NCBI GenBank assembly: GCA_023411035.1
Contig: JAEYPE010000268.1
Location: 1 to 14,080, forward strand
DNA length: 14,080 nucleotides
From: Pseudomonadota bacterium
Lineage (GTDB): Bacteria; Pseudomonadota; Alphaproteobacteria; Azospirillales; Azospirillaceae
Reading direction: 5' to 3'
The position numbers and the translations under genes were made by a program. Of the stretch, positions 1 through 6,883 are shown piece by piece. The notes under the pieces were generated by a model. It was given only the letters and a program-made list of their open reading frames with translations. It did not search any database and was not told the origin of the DNA. Position 1 is the stretch's first letter, and each line of letters starts with the position of its first letter.

Positions 1-1
1 G

Positions 2-319
2 GTTCAGGCTGCCGCCCCGGCCCCGCAGCCGGCGCCCGCTCCGGCCCCGGCGCCCGCCAAGGCCGCGGGTGGAGGAGGCTGGCGCGTCCAACTCGCCGCC
101 GTGCGCAGCGAGGCGGAGGCCGCGACGGAATGGAAACGCCTGTCCAACCGCTACGCCGGTGCGCTTGGCGGGCTGTCCATGCAGGTCGCCAAGGCCGATC
201 TGGGCGAAAAGGGCATCTTCTACCGTATTCAGGGCGTCGGCCTGGACGAGGAGCGCGCCAAGTCGGTCTGCGCTCAGCTCAAGGCCCAGAATGTGGGGTG
301 TGTGGTTGTCCGTCCCTGA
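2..319 (+). CDS. SPOR-domain protein, C-terminal part (5' end outside window)
   Basis: Only the last 105 codons are present, and the reading frame enters at base 2. The visible part opens with a low-complexity Ala/Pro linker (about residues 2-20 of the fragment) and a short Gly stretch. A SPOR domain follows, beginning GGWRVQLAAVRSEAEA and ending in VVVRP just before the TGA. SPOR domains bind denuded septal peptidoglycan; family proteins usually have an N-terminal membrane anchor, which would lie upstream of this window. The Pro/Ala linker would let the domain reach across the periplasm. The gene overlaps the predicted nagZ start by 29 bp, so the two are probably co-transcribed. In alphaproteobacteria a SPOR protein next to nagZ is a common neighbour. 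The domain call is firm; the cell-division role is inferred from the family. Confidence 0.85.
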   Translation, partial: VQAAAPAPQPAPAPAPAPAKAAGGGGWRVQLAAVRSEAEAATEWKRLSNRYAGALGGLSMQVAKADLGEKGIFYRIQGVGLDEERAKSVCAQLKAQNVGCVVVRP

Positions 320-1373
320 TCCGGCTTTGGCGAACGCCCGCAGCGCGTCCGGAAGTCACCGCGCGGTGGTCTTCGGCGCCGCCGGCACCGCCTTGACCAC
401 GGAGGAGCGTGCCTTCTTCCGTGATGCCGACCCCCTGGGCTTCATCCTGTTCCGGCGCAATTGCGACACGCCGGATCAGGTGCGGGCTCTCGTGGACTCC
501 CTGCGTGAAGCCGTGGGGCGCGCCGACGCTCCGGTGCTGATCGACCAGGAGGGCGGGCGGGTGGCCCGCATGCGCCCGCCGCACTGGCCCGCCTTTCCGC
601 CGATGCGCGTGTTCGGGGACCTCGCCGCCAGCGACGCCGCCGCCGGGCGGGAGGCCGCCCGGATCAACGCCCGGCTGCTGGCATTGACGCTGGCGGATTG
701 CGGCGTGACGGTGGACTGCGCCCCGGTCTGCGACGTGCCGGTGGAGGGCGCCCACGACATCATCGGCGACCGCGCCTTCTGCGGCGATCCGGCCCGCGTG
801 GCCGATCTGGCGCGGGCGACCTGCGAAGGGCTGATGGCCGGCGGGGTGCTTCCCGTCGTCAAGCACATTCCCGGCCATGGCCGGGCCTTCGCCGACAGCC
901 ACGCCGAACTGCCGGTGGTGGACGCCCCGTGCGAGGCGCTGAAGGCCACGGACTTCGCGCCCTTCCGCGCTTTGGCCGACATGCCGCTGGGCATGGTCGC
1001 CCATGTGGTGCTGAAGGCCATCGACCCGGACGCGCCGGCCAGCACCTCCGCCGTCGTGGTGCGCGACGTGGTGCGCGGCGCGCCCATCGGCTTCGACGGG
1101 CTGCTGTTCAGCGACGATCTGTCCATGGGCGCGCTGGCCGGCGGCATGCGCAGCCGGGCGGAGGCCGTTCTGGCGGCGGGGCTGGACATCGTGCTCCATT
1201 GCAACGGCGCGATGGAGGAAATGGCGGCGGTGGCCGAGGGGGTTCCGGCGATGAGCGGCGACGCCGTCCGCCGCTGGGCGAAGGCCGAGGCGATGCGCAG
1301 TCCCGCGCAGCCCGTGGACGCTGCCGCTTTGCGGGCGCGTCTGGCGGATTTGCTCGGCGCTCCCCAAGTTTAA
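291..1373 (+). CDS. nagZ: Beta-N-acetylhexosaminidase NagZ (GH3)
   Basis: A cytoplasmic glycoside hydrolase family 3 enzyme that removes N-acetylglucosamine from 1,6-anhydro-muropeptides during cell-wall recycling; in many bacteria this step also shapes AmpC beta-lactamase induction. The 360-residue product is a single GH3 barrel of normal length. Visible landmarks are DQEGGRVAR from about residue 85, IIGDRAF at 157-163, KHIPGHG at 191-197, the loop DSH at 202-204 carrying the acid/base His204, and SDDLSM at 274-279, where Asp275 is the expected nucleophile. The frame stays open upstream to base 69, but that part is out-of-frame SPOR coding sequence and has no homology flavour. I chose ATG 291, with AAGG a few bases upstream; GTG 300 and TTG 306 are alternatives. 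The gene overlaps the SPOR gene by 29 bp, consistent with one operon. Confidence 0.93.
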   Translation: MWGVWLSVPDPALANARSASGSHRAVVFGAAGTALTTEERAFFRDADPLGFILFRRNCDTPDQVRALVDSLREAVGRADAPVLIDQEGGRVARMRPPHWPAFPPMRVFGDLAASDAAAGREAARINARLLALTLADCGVTVDCAPVCDVPVEGAHDIIGDRAFCGDPARVADLARATCEGLMAGGVLPVVKHIPGHGRAFADSHAELPVVDAPCEALKATDFAPFRALADMPLGMVAHVVLKAIDPDAPASTSAVVVRDVVRGAPIGFDGLLFSDDLSMGALAGGMRSRAEAVLAAGLDIVLHCNGAMEEMAAVAEGVPAMSGDAVRRWAKAEAMRSPAQPVDAAALRARLADLLGAPQV

Positions 1374-1393
1374 GGGCGTCCAAATTTAAGGGC
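1364..1393 (+). repeat. Two-copy 14-nt direct repeat at the nagZ stop codon
   Basis: CCAAGTTTAAGGGC at 1364-1377 and CCAAATTTAAGGGC at 1380-1393 differ at one base and sit 16 bp apart. The first copy contains the nagZ TAA. The second lies in the gap before the site-2 protease gene and is out of frame with the first. It is an AT-rich island in GC-rich DNA. It may be a small tandem duplication or a regulatory site; nothing in the sequence decides between these. Confidence 0.5.
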
Positions 1394-1438
1394 TGGGCTC
1401 AGGCTTTCCGGATGGATTCGGGAGGCGCAACAGGAGAG

Positions 1439-2131
1439 ATGGGCGTGCTGGAAGGTCTGATCGACCGCATACCAATGATCTTTGCGGTCGCCATTCCCGC
1501 GATCATCGCCATCACGATGCACGAGGCGGCGCACGGATTCGTGGCGATGTGGCGGGGCGACGACACGGCGTGGCGGCTGGGCCGGGTGACGTTGAATCCG
1601 CTCCGCCACATCGATCCGCTCGGCACGGTGGTCCTGCCGGCGGTGATGTATTTCACCACCGGCTTCGTCTTCGGCTGGGCCAAGCCGGTCCCGGTGAATT
1701 TCGGGCGCCTGAACCACCCGCGCCGCGACATGGTGTGGGTGGCGCTGGCCGGGCCGGGGGTGAATTTCGTGCTGGCCCTGGTTTCGGCGATCATCTGGGG
1801 CTTCACCAGCCCGCAGGGCGGCATGATGGAGATGTGGTTCCGCGCCGCGCTGGAGGTGTCGGTTCTGGTCAACGTCGTGCTGATGGTCTTCAACATGATC
1901 CCGCTGCCGCCGCTGGACGGCGGGCGCGTGGCGGTCGGCATCCTGCCGGACGCGCTGGCCTTTCCGCTGGCCCGGATGGAGAAGTACGGGATGCTGATCC
2001 TGATCGGCGCCTTCTTCCTGCTGCCCTTCATCGGGCGGGAGCTTGGCATGGACCTCAGCGTCTTCTCCTGGGTGCTCGGCCCGCCGGTGGATTACATGAT
2101 CGAGCTGATCCGATTCCTCAGCGGCAACTGA
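1439..2131 (+). CDS. Site-2 protease family membrane metalloprotease (M50)
   Basis: A compact zinc intramembrane protease of about 230 residues that would cleave substrates within the inner membrane; its substrate cannot be told from sequence. The first hydrophobic segment carries the zinc-binding HEAAH motif (His28, Glu29, His32). A later segment carries NMIPLPPLDGG (Asn152 onward), with Asp160 as the third zinc ligand, so both halves of the M50 active site are intact. Between them lie further hydrophobic segments. There is no PDZ domain, which fits the short bacterial group often found beside scpA. The ORF runs open far upstream through nagZ in another frame, so the start must be set locally. 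ATG 1439 has AGGAG at 1432-1436, only 2 nt away. GTG 1445 would have better spacing (8 nt), and ATG 1412 is also in frame but lacks a ribosome site. The gene lies 65 bp after nagZ and 18 bp before scpA. Confidence 0.88.
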   Translation: MGVLEGLIDRIPMIFAVAIPAIIAITMHEAAHGFVAMWRGDDTAWRLGRVTLNPLRHIDPLGTVVLPAVMYFTTGFVFGWAKPVPVNFGRLNHPRRDMVWVALAGPGVNFVLALVSAIIWGFTSPQGGMMEMWFRAALEVSVLVNVVLMVFNMIPLPPLDGGRVAVGILPDALAFPLARMEKYGMLILIGAFFLLPFIGRELGMDLSVFSWVLGPPVDYMIELIRFLSGN

Positions 2132-2149
2132 CGGCATGAGCGGACCTGC

Positions 2150-2953
2150 ATGAGCGGCAAGGAACGCCAGGATCGCGCAGAGGAAGCCGAGGCCGTCAGC
2201 CCGGCGGAACAGCTCGTCCTCGTTCTGGACGGGTTCGAGGGGCCGCTCGACATGCTGCTGGCGCTGGGGCGCGAGCAGAAGGTGGACCTGACGAAGATCT
2301 CCATCCTCCAACTCGCCGACCAGTATCTCGCCTTCATCGCGGAGGCGCGGAAGGTGCGGTTGGAACTGGCGGCGGACTATCTCGTCATGGCGGCGTGGCT
2401 GGCCTACCTGAAGTCCCGCCTGCTGATCCCGGAGGTTGAGGACGAGGAACCATCGGGCGAGGACATGGCGGCGGCGCTGGCCTTCCAGCTTCAGCGGCTG
2501 GAGGCCATGAAGGAGGCGGCGGCCAAGCTGTTCGCCCGCCCGCGGCTGGGGGTGGACCGCTTCGCCCGCGGCGCGCCGGAGGATTTGGACATCCTGCGCA
2601 AGTCGGTTTTCCAGGTCACGCTCTACGACCTGCTGAAAGCCTATGGCGAGCACAGGAAGCGGCAGGAGGGCGGTGTCCTGCACATCGAGCCGGTGCGCCT
2701 CTATTCGCTTGAGGACGCGGTGCGCCGCCTGTCGGAGCTGCTGGGCCGCATGCCGGACTGGGCCACCCTGTCGAGCTTCCTGCCGGAGGGCGTTCGTGGC
2801 GGACTGCTGACCCGCTCGGCGCTGGCCGCCCATTTCGCGGCGACCCTGGAACTGGCGAAGGCCGGGCAGGTGGAGCTTCGCCAGGACGGCGCCTTTTCCC
2901 CCATCTACGTCCGCCGGGCATCGCGCCGGCCTGAACGAGGCGACGAGGAATGA
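2150..2953 (+). CDS. scpA: Segregation and condensation protein A (ScpA, kleisin)
   Basis: ScpA is the kleisin subunit of the Smc-ScpAB condensin. It bridges the Smc head domains and recruits ScpB to compact and segregate the chromosome. The 267-residue product has the family N-terminal motif FEGPLDMLL (from residue 29), followed by the helical stretch that contacts the Smc neck (to about residue 95), a charged linker with an acidic patch near 95-105, and a C-terminal winged-helix region near residues 185-260 ending in FSPIYVR. The start ATG 2150 lacks a strong ribosome site. A tiny frame (ATG 2136, five codons) ends in a TGA that overlaps this ATG, so reinitiation is possible but unproven. 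The 3' end overlaps the scpB start as ATGA, indicating translational coupling of the two partners. Confidence 0.95.
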   Translation: MSGKERQDRAEEAEAVSPAEQLVLVLDGFEGPLDMLLALGREQKVDLTKISILQLADQYLAFIAEARKVRLELAADYLVMAAWLAYLKSRLLIPEVEDEEPSGEDMAAALAFQLQRLEAMKEAAAKLFARPRLGVDRFARGAPEDLDILRKSVFQVTLYDLLKAYGEHRKRQEGGVLHIEPVRLYSLEDAVRRLSELLGRMPDWATLSSFLPEGVRGGLLTRSALAAHFAATLELAKAGQVELRQDGAFSPIYVRRASRRPERGDEE

Positions 2954-3603
2954 GCGGCTCCGACAGCATGATCCAGGAGATCGGCAACCCGGAGGAGGTC
3001 GAGGAGCGGCTGCGGGATCTGCGGCTGCTGGAGGCGCTGCTGTTCGCCTCCGCCGATCCGCTGGACGAAGAGACGCTGGCTGGCCGGTTGGGGCGCGGCG
3101 CCGACGTGCGGGCGCTTCTGGAGGATTTGCGCCGCCATTACGCGGCGCGCGGGGTGAACCTGATCCGCACCGGTGCCGGCTGGTCCTTCCGTACGGCGGT
3201 GGACCTCGCCCCGCTGCTGCGCCAGGAGGAGGAGGTTTCCAGGAAGCTCTCCCGCGCCGCCATCGAGACGCTGGCGATCATCGGCTATCACCAGCCGGTG
3301 ACCCGCGCGGAGATCGAGGCGATCCGCGGCGTGGCGACCAGCAAGGGCACGCTGGACATCCTGATGGAGAACGGCTGGATCAGGCCGGGCCGCCGCCGCG
3401 AAACTCCGGGACGTCCGCTGACCTGGATCACCACCGACCACTTCCTGGACCATTTCGGCCTGGAGACCCTGCGCGACCTGCCGGGGGTGGAGGATCTGCG
3501 AGCCGCCGGCCTGCTCGATTCGCGGCCCGTGCTGCTGGGCATCGGCGGGGCCGGTCTGGAAGACGCGGAGCCATCGGAAATGGCCGACGATTCCGATAGT
3601 TGA
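2950..3603 (+). CDS. scpB: Segregation and condensation protein B (ScpB)
   Basis: ScpB is the dimeric winged-helix partner that binds the ScpA kleisin and regulates the Smc ATPase. The 217-residue product has the first winged helix near residues 22-95 (EALLFASADPLDEETLA) and the second near 100-180. The family signatures RAAIETLAIIGYHQPVTRAE and, after RR, ETPGRPLTWITTDHFLDHFG are both present. The acidic, serine-rich C-terminal tail (about residues 195-217) is normal for the family. ATG 2950 shares ATGA with the scpA stop; a second in-frame ATG at 2968 is less likely. The gene ends the left-hand plus-strand run. A short palindrome overlaps its stop codon, and an AT-richer gap follows. Confidence 0.95.
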   Translation: MSGSDSMIQEIGNPEEVEERLRDLRLLEALLFASADPLDEETLAGRLGRGADVRALLEDLRRHYAARGVNLIRTGAGWSFRTAVDLAPLLRQEEEVSRKLSRAAIETLAIIGYHQPVTRAEIEAIRGVATSKGTLDILMENGWIRPGRRRETPGRPLTWITTDHFLDHFGLETLRDLPGVEDLRAAGLLDSRPVLLGIGGAGLEDAEPSEMADDSDS

Positions 3604-3614
3604 GCATAATGCTC
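3602..3614. repeat. 13-bp perfect palindrome at the scpB stop codon
   Basis: GAGCATAATGCTC is a perfect inverted repeat with 6-bp arms around one central A, starting within the scpB TGA. As RNA it could form only a 5-bp stem with a 3-nt loop and is not followed by a T tract, so it is a poor terminator. As DNA it resembles a small operator upstream of the ABC ATPase gene. No regulator can be named. Confidence 0.4.
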
Positions 3615-3637
3615 GAAAATAGGAACCATTTGCATCT

Positions 3638-3665
3638 GTGACGGCGCACCGGTACTAAGGTTAAT
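3638..3665 (+). promoter_or_regulatory. Weak sigma70-like promoter candidate for the ABC ATPase gene
   Basis: The 108-bp gap after scpB is clearly AT-richer than its flanks. GTGACG (3638-3643) and GTTAAT (3660-3665) match 4 of 6 bases each of the -35 and -10 consensus with a 16-bp spacer. A copy of AATCGAC at 3663-3669 is repeated at 3677-3683. This is suggestive only. Confidence 0.22.
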
Positions 3666-3711
3666 CGACAAAAATCAATCGACCCCTGGGCCGCTTCAGA
3701 CTGGGACCGCC

Positions 3712-5025
3712 ATGGATCGTCCGTCCGTCACCGACGCCCGCTCTCACTCCGCAGCCGAAGACACCGTTTCCGAGCTTCGTCCGGCCCGCCTGCGCAACGC
3801 GCTGCGGGACAAGGCGTCGGCGCTCTTCGGTCGTGGCGCCGACCCGCGGGAGGGGGCGCCCTGCGAGGCCGCACCCGTGACCCTTCCCGTGAACGGGCGG
3901 ACGCATCTGGACGCCTTCGGGCCGCAGGGCGGGGCCGCCGCCATCGCGGTGGAGGCTCTGGCGCTGGACGGCGTGACCCACCGGTACGGGCGCGTGACCG
4001 CGGTGAACGATGTCAGCGTGACCATCGGAGCGGGAGAGATCGTCTGCCTGTGCGGGCCGTCCGGCTGCGGCAAGTCCTCGCTCCTGCGCATCGCGGCGGG
4101 GCTGGAGGCGGTGCAGACCGGCTCCGTCCGGATCGGCGGCAAGGTCGTGGCGGACGAGCACGGCGCGGTGCCTCCGGAACGCCGCGGCGTGGGCCTCGTC
4201 TTCCAGGATTACGCGCTGTTCCCGCATCTGTCGGTGCTCGACAACGTGCGCTTCGGTCTGACCGCCCTGTCCGGCGAGGCGCAGCGCAAGCGCGCGCTGG
4301 AGACGCTGGGGCAGGTCGGCATGGCCGGCTACGCCGACTCCTTCCCGCACCACCTGTCCGGCGGACAGCAGCAGCGCGTGGCGCTGGCCCGCGCGCTGGC
4401 CCCGAATCCGGCGGTGCTGCTGCTCGACGAACCTTTCTCGGGCCTGGACGCCCGGCTGCGTGAGCAGGTGCGCGACGAGACGCTGCATGTGCTGAAGCAG
4501 AACGGGGCGGCCACCATGCTGGTCACCCACGACCCGGAGGAGGCCATGTTCCTGGCCGACCGCATCGCGCTGATGCGCGCCGGGGAGGTCGTGCAGATCG
4601 GCAACCCGGTGGACCTCTATACCCGCCCGGTCAATGCCTTCGCCGCGGAGTTCTTCGGCGAGGTCAACCGGTTGGCGGGCGTGGTGCGGGGCGGGGTGGT
4701 GGAGACGCCGGCCGGCCCGATCCCCACGGAGATCGCGGACGGCACCGCCGTGGACGTGCTGATCCGCCCGGAAGCGCTGAAGCTGTCGGCCCAGCCCACC
4801 GCCACGGCGCCCATCGGGGAACTGCCGGTGCTGGCGCGCGTGATGGCGGCCCGCCTGCTGGGGCGCACCAGCCTGATCCATCTCGACGTGCCGGACGGGA
4901 AGGGCGGTGCGGTGCATCTGCACTCCCGCATGCCCGGCCAGTTCCTGCCGCCCGAACAAAGTCACGTTTCGGTGTGCATGGACCTGTGCCAGGCCTTCGT
5001 TTTTCCAGCCGGTGCACCCACCTGA
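3712..5025 (+). CDS. ABC transporter ATP-binding protein, FbpC/PotA type
   Basis: The cytoplasmic ATPase of an ABC importer, closest in flavour to ferric-iron (FbpC) or spermidine/putrescine (PotA) systems; the substrate is not readable. The nucleotide-binding domain spans about residues 78-310: Walker A GPSGCGKSS at 115-123, Q-loop Gln165 in VFQDYALFPH, signature LSGGQ at 215-219, Walker B ending Asp239-Glu240, and switch His273 in THDPEEA. A TOBE-like region follows from about 325 to the end. All catalytic residues are present. No permease or binding-protein gene lies beside it, so it is an orphan here. An extra stretch of about 78 residues precedes the ABC domain, where relatives start almost directly; either the start is over-called or the extension is real. 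In-frame GTG codons at 3877 (with GAGG 8 nt upstream), 3889 and 3949 are alternatives; ATG 3712 has GGGA close upstream. The gene sits between scpB and tatA, which are usually closer neighbours. Confidence 0.88.
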   Translation: MDRPSVTDARSHSAAEDTVSELRPARLRNALRDKASALFGRGADPREGAPCEAAPVTLPVNGRTHLDAFGPQGGAAAIAVEALALDGVTHRYGRVTAVNDVSVTIGAGEIVCLCGPSGCGKSSLLRIAAGLEAVQTGSVRIGGKVVADEHGAVPPERRGVGLVFQDYALFPHLSVLDNVRFGLTALSGEAQRKRALETLGQVGMAGYADSFPHHLSGGQQQRVALARALAPNPAVLLLDEPFSGLDARLREQVRDETLHVLKQNGAATMLVTHDPEEAMFLADRIALMRAGEVVQIGNPVDLYTRPVNAFAAEFFGEVNRLAGVVRGGVVETPAGPIPTEIADGTAVDVLIRPEALKLSAQPTATAPIGELPVLARVMAARLLGRTSLIHLDVPDGKGGAVHLHSRMPGQFLPPEQSHVSVCMDLCQAFVFPAGAPT

Positions 5026-5055
5026 GTCGTTTAAGCGGTTTTGCCCGACCGATCG

Positions 5056-5084
5056 TTGCGGTAGGGAAACCTTTCTGCCATAGT
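5056..5084 (+). promoter_or_regulatory. Candidate promoter for tatABC
   Basis: In the 100-bp gap between the ABC ATPase gene and tatA, TTGCGG (5056-5061) and CATAGT (5079-5084) are spaced by 17 bp. They match 3 of 6 and 4 of 6 consensus bases. Transcription would start near 5091, giving a leader of about 35 nt that carries the AGGA ribosome site at 5112-5115. Position and spacing are good; base matches are modest. Confidence 0.35.
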
Positions 5085-5125
5085 GCCGCCCCGCAATTGG
5101 GCTGCCTGTTCAGGAAACGTGTGTC

Positions 5126-5389
5126 ATGGGATTCTCCAGCGTCTGGCATTGGGTCATCGTCCTTCTGATCGTCCTGCTCCTGTTCGGCGCCGGCAAGCTG
5201 CCGAAGGTCATGGGCGACCTCGCCAAGGGCATCAAGAACTTCAAGGCCGGCCTGAAGGACGAGGAAGAGGGCGCCGCGCCCGGCACCGACTCCAAGGTCC
5301 TGCCGAATCAGCCGGTCCCGCCGGCCCATCCGGTGTCGCCCGCCGCCGCCGACTCTGGCGTGAAGAAGGACGAGACGGCCCGCACCTGA
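5126..5389 (+). CDS. tatA: Sec-independent protein translocase subunit TatA
   Basis: TatA is the pore-forming or membrane-thinning subunit of the twin-arginine translocase, which moves folded proteins across the inner membrane. The 87-residue product has the standard layout: a short N-terminus with WHW, one membrane helix (about residues 6-20), the hinge FGAGKLP at 20-26, an amphipathic helix to about residue 45 (MGDLAKGIKNFKAGL), an acidic patch DEEEG, and a flexible Pro/Ala-rich tail. The absence of a glutamate early in the membrane helix distinguishes it from TatB. ATG 5126 has AGGA at 5112-5115. tatB follows after 48 nt with its own ribosome site, and tatC overlaps tatB, so the three genes form one operon. 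Confidence 0.96.
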   Translation: MGFSSVWHWVIVLLIVLLLFGAGKLPKVMGDLAKGIKNFKAGLKDEEEGAAPGTDSKVLPNQPVPPAHPVSPAAADSGVKKDETART

Positions 5390-5437
5390 CCGTCCGGCGC
5401 CGCTCATCCCCGCGCCGCTTCGAAAGGCTGAGGAGCC

Positions 5438-5962
5438 ATGTTCGACATCGCATGGTCGGAACTGATGGTCATCGCGGTCATCGCCCTCGTGGTGATCGGC
5501 CCGAAGGATCTGCCCAAGGCCATCTACACCCTGGGGAAATGGGTGAAGAAGGCGCGCGTGGTCGCGCGTGACTTTCAGGGCCACATCGACGACATGATGC
5601 GTGAGGCGGAACTTGACGACCTCCGCAAGGAGGCCCTGAAGGTCCGCGACACGAACCTCCAGCGGATGGTCGAGAACACGATCGATCCGAAGGGGGAACT
5701 GAAGGGCGCCTTCGACGTCGGGGCCGATCTCGGGGCCGGCGGATATCCCGGCAGCCCGCCGGAGGACGGCCCCGCCCCGGCGGCACCCGCCGTCGGGTCT
5801 CCGCAGGTGACGGCGGCCCAGCCGCAACCGGCGACCGAACCGCCGGTCACGGCCCCGCCGCAGCCGCTTCCGCCCGCGGAGTTCACCCCGGCTCCGGCCC
5901 AGCCGGTTGCCCCGGCCTCCGCTGATTCCGCTGCGGCGGCAACCACGAACAAGCAGGCGTGA
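5438..5962 (+). CDS. tatB: Sec-independent protein translocase subunit TatB
   Basis: TatB forms the substrate-receptor complex with TatC. The 174-residue product starts MFDIAWSELMVIAVIAL, with the TatB-typical glutamate at position 8 of the membrane helix and the Gly21-Pro22 hinge. A long amphipathic helix follows (about residues 25-95), including RDFQGHIDDMMREAELDDL. The C-terminal tail, about 75 residues, is very rich in Pro and Ala, a disordered segment common in alphaproteobacterial TatB and likely dispensable for the core fold. The start is supported by AGGAG at 5431-5435, only 2 nt before the ATG, with AAAGG at a more usual distance. The stop TGA overlaps the GTG start of tatC (GTGA), implying coupled translation of the two receptor subunits. 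Confidence 0.96.
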   Translation: MFDIAWSELMVIAVIALVVIGPKDLPKAIYTLGKWVKKARVVARDFQGHIDDMMREAELDDLRKEALKVRDTNLQRMVENTIDPKGELKGAFDVGADLGAGGYPGSPPEDGPAPAAPAVGSPQVTAAQPQPATEPPVTAPPQPLPPAEFTPAPAQPVAPASADSAAAATTNKQA

Positions 5963-6783
5963 CCCTTGTGTCCGGCGAAACGCGCATGACCGGCGACTCC
6001 GACGACGAACTCGAAGAAAGCAAGATGCCGCTGATCGACCATCTGGTCGAGCTGCGTAACCGTCTGATGTACGCGACGCTGGCGATCATCATCGCCTTCT
6101 TCGTCTGCTACGCCTTCTCGGACCGCATCTACAATTTCCTGGTCCAGCCGCTGGCCGACATTCTGGCCGGGCAGGGCCGGCGCATGATCTACACCGGCCT
6201 GACGGAAGCCTTCTTCACCTACGTGAAGGTGGCTTTCTGGGCCGGCTGCTTCCTGTCCTTCCCCATCGTCGCCAGCCAGATCTGGATGTTCGTTGCGCCC
6301 GGCCTGTACAAGCACGAGCGCAAGGCGTTCCTGCCCTTCCTGGTGGCCACCCCGGTCCTGTTCTTCCTGGGCGGGGCGATGGTCTACTATTTCATCTTCC
6401 CGATGGCCTGGCGGTTCTTCCTGGGGTTCGAGTTCCACCCGGGCATGGACGCCGGCGCCCTTCCCATCGAGTTCGAGGCGCGCGTCAGCGAGTATCTCGG
6501 CCTCGTGATGCACCTGATCTTCGCCTTCGGTCTGGCTTTTCAGCTTCCGGTCCTGCTGACCCTGCTGATCCGCGCCGGGCTGCTGACCACGGAGACGCTG
6601 GCCGCCAAGCGGCGTTACGCCATCGTGTTCGTCTTCGTCGTCGCGGCGGTCCTGACCCCGCCGGACGTCATCAGCCAGGTCGGTCTCGCCATCCCGCTGC
6701 TGGCGCTCTACGAGATCTCCATCTTGATCGGCCGCGCCATCGAGAAGAAGCGCGAACGGGACGAGACGGCGGAGCAGGCGTAA
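5959..6783 (+). CDS. tatC: Sec-independent protein translocase subunit TatC
   Basis: TatC is the six-helix core of the Tat receptor that recognises the twin-arginine signal. The 274-residue reading has MPLIDHLVELRNRL (about residues 23-36) leading into the first membrane helix. The periplasmic/cytoplasmic signature QIWMFVAPGLYKHERK includes the glutamate that contacts the signal peptide in the E. coli protein. Later helices include FGLAFQLPVLLTLL, where the E. coli Glu170 position appears to be Gln, as in many relatives. The C-terminus is charged and short. GTG 5959 overlaps the tatB stop as GTGA and gives the coupled start; ATG 5986 is a reasonable alternative that shortens the protein by nine residues. 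The gene ends 97 bp before the convergent diguanylate cyclase gene, with a strong hairpin between them. Confidence 0.95.
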   Translation: MTLVSGETRMTGDSDDELEESKMPLIDHLVELRNRLMYATLAIIIAFFVCYAFSDRIYNFLVQPLADILAGQGRRMIYTGLTEAFFTYVKVAFWAGCFLSFPIVASQIWMFVAPGLYKHERKAFLPFLVATPVLFFLGGAMVYYFIFPMAWRFFLGFEFHPGMDAGALPIEFEARVSEYLGLVMHLIFAFGLAFQLPVLLTLLIRAGLLTTETLAAKRRYAIVFVFVVAAVLTPPDVISQVGLAIPLLALYEISILIGRAIEKKRERDETAEQA

Positions 6784-6847
6784 GCCGCTCTGCTCTCATG
6801 CCGTGGGCGGACCCGACAGATCGATGCGATGGCATTGATTGAAAGGG

Positions 6848-6883
6848 TGATACGGACGAAGCCTTCAGGCGCCGTCCGTATCA
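6848..6883 (-). terminator. Hairpin between convergent tatC and diguanylate cyclase genes
   Basis: An 11-bp perfect stem (6848-6858 with 6873-6883) is followed inward by a 2x2 internal loop and a GCC/GGC stem closed by TTCA at 6864-6867. The outer right arm includes the stop codon of the minus-strand cyclase gene. On the minus strand the stem is followed by CCCTTTCAAT, a weak T-containing tail, so a terminator for the cyclase gene is the best reading. On the plus strand no T tract follows, but the hairpin could still shield the tatC mRNA end. Confidence 0.6.

Noticed and set aside
2136..2153. Five-codon leader frame (MSGPA) ending across the scpA start
   Set aside because: Too short to call a gene; the overlap could aid reinitiation, but nothing else supports it.
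1370..2833. 487-codon open frame on the minus strand across the protease and scpA genes
   Set aside because: The translation is rich in Arg, Gln and His without domains, and it lies antisense to two well-supported genes. Such frames are normal in GC-rich DNA.
3661..4965. 434-codon minus-strand frame opposite the ABC ATPase gene
   Set aside because: It mirrors the codon bias of the real gene and shows no family motif or ribosome site.
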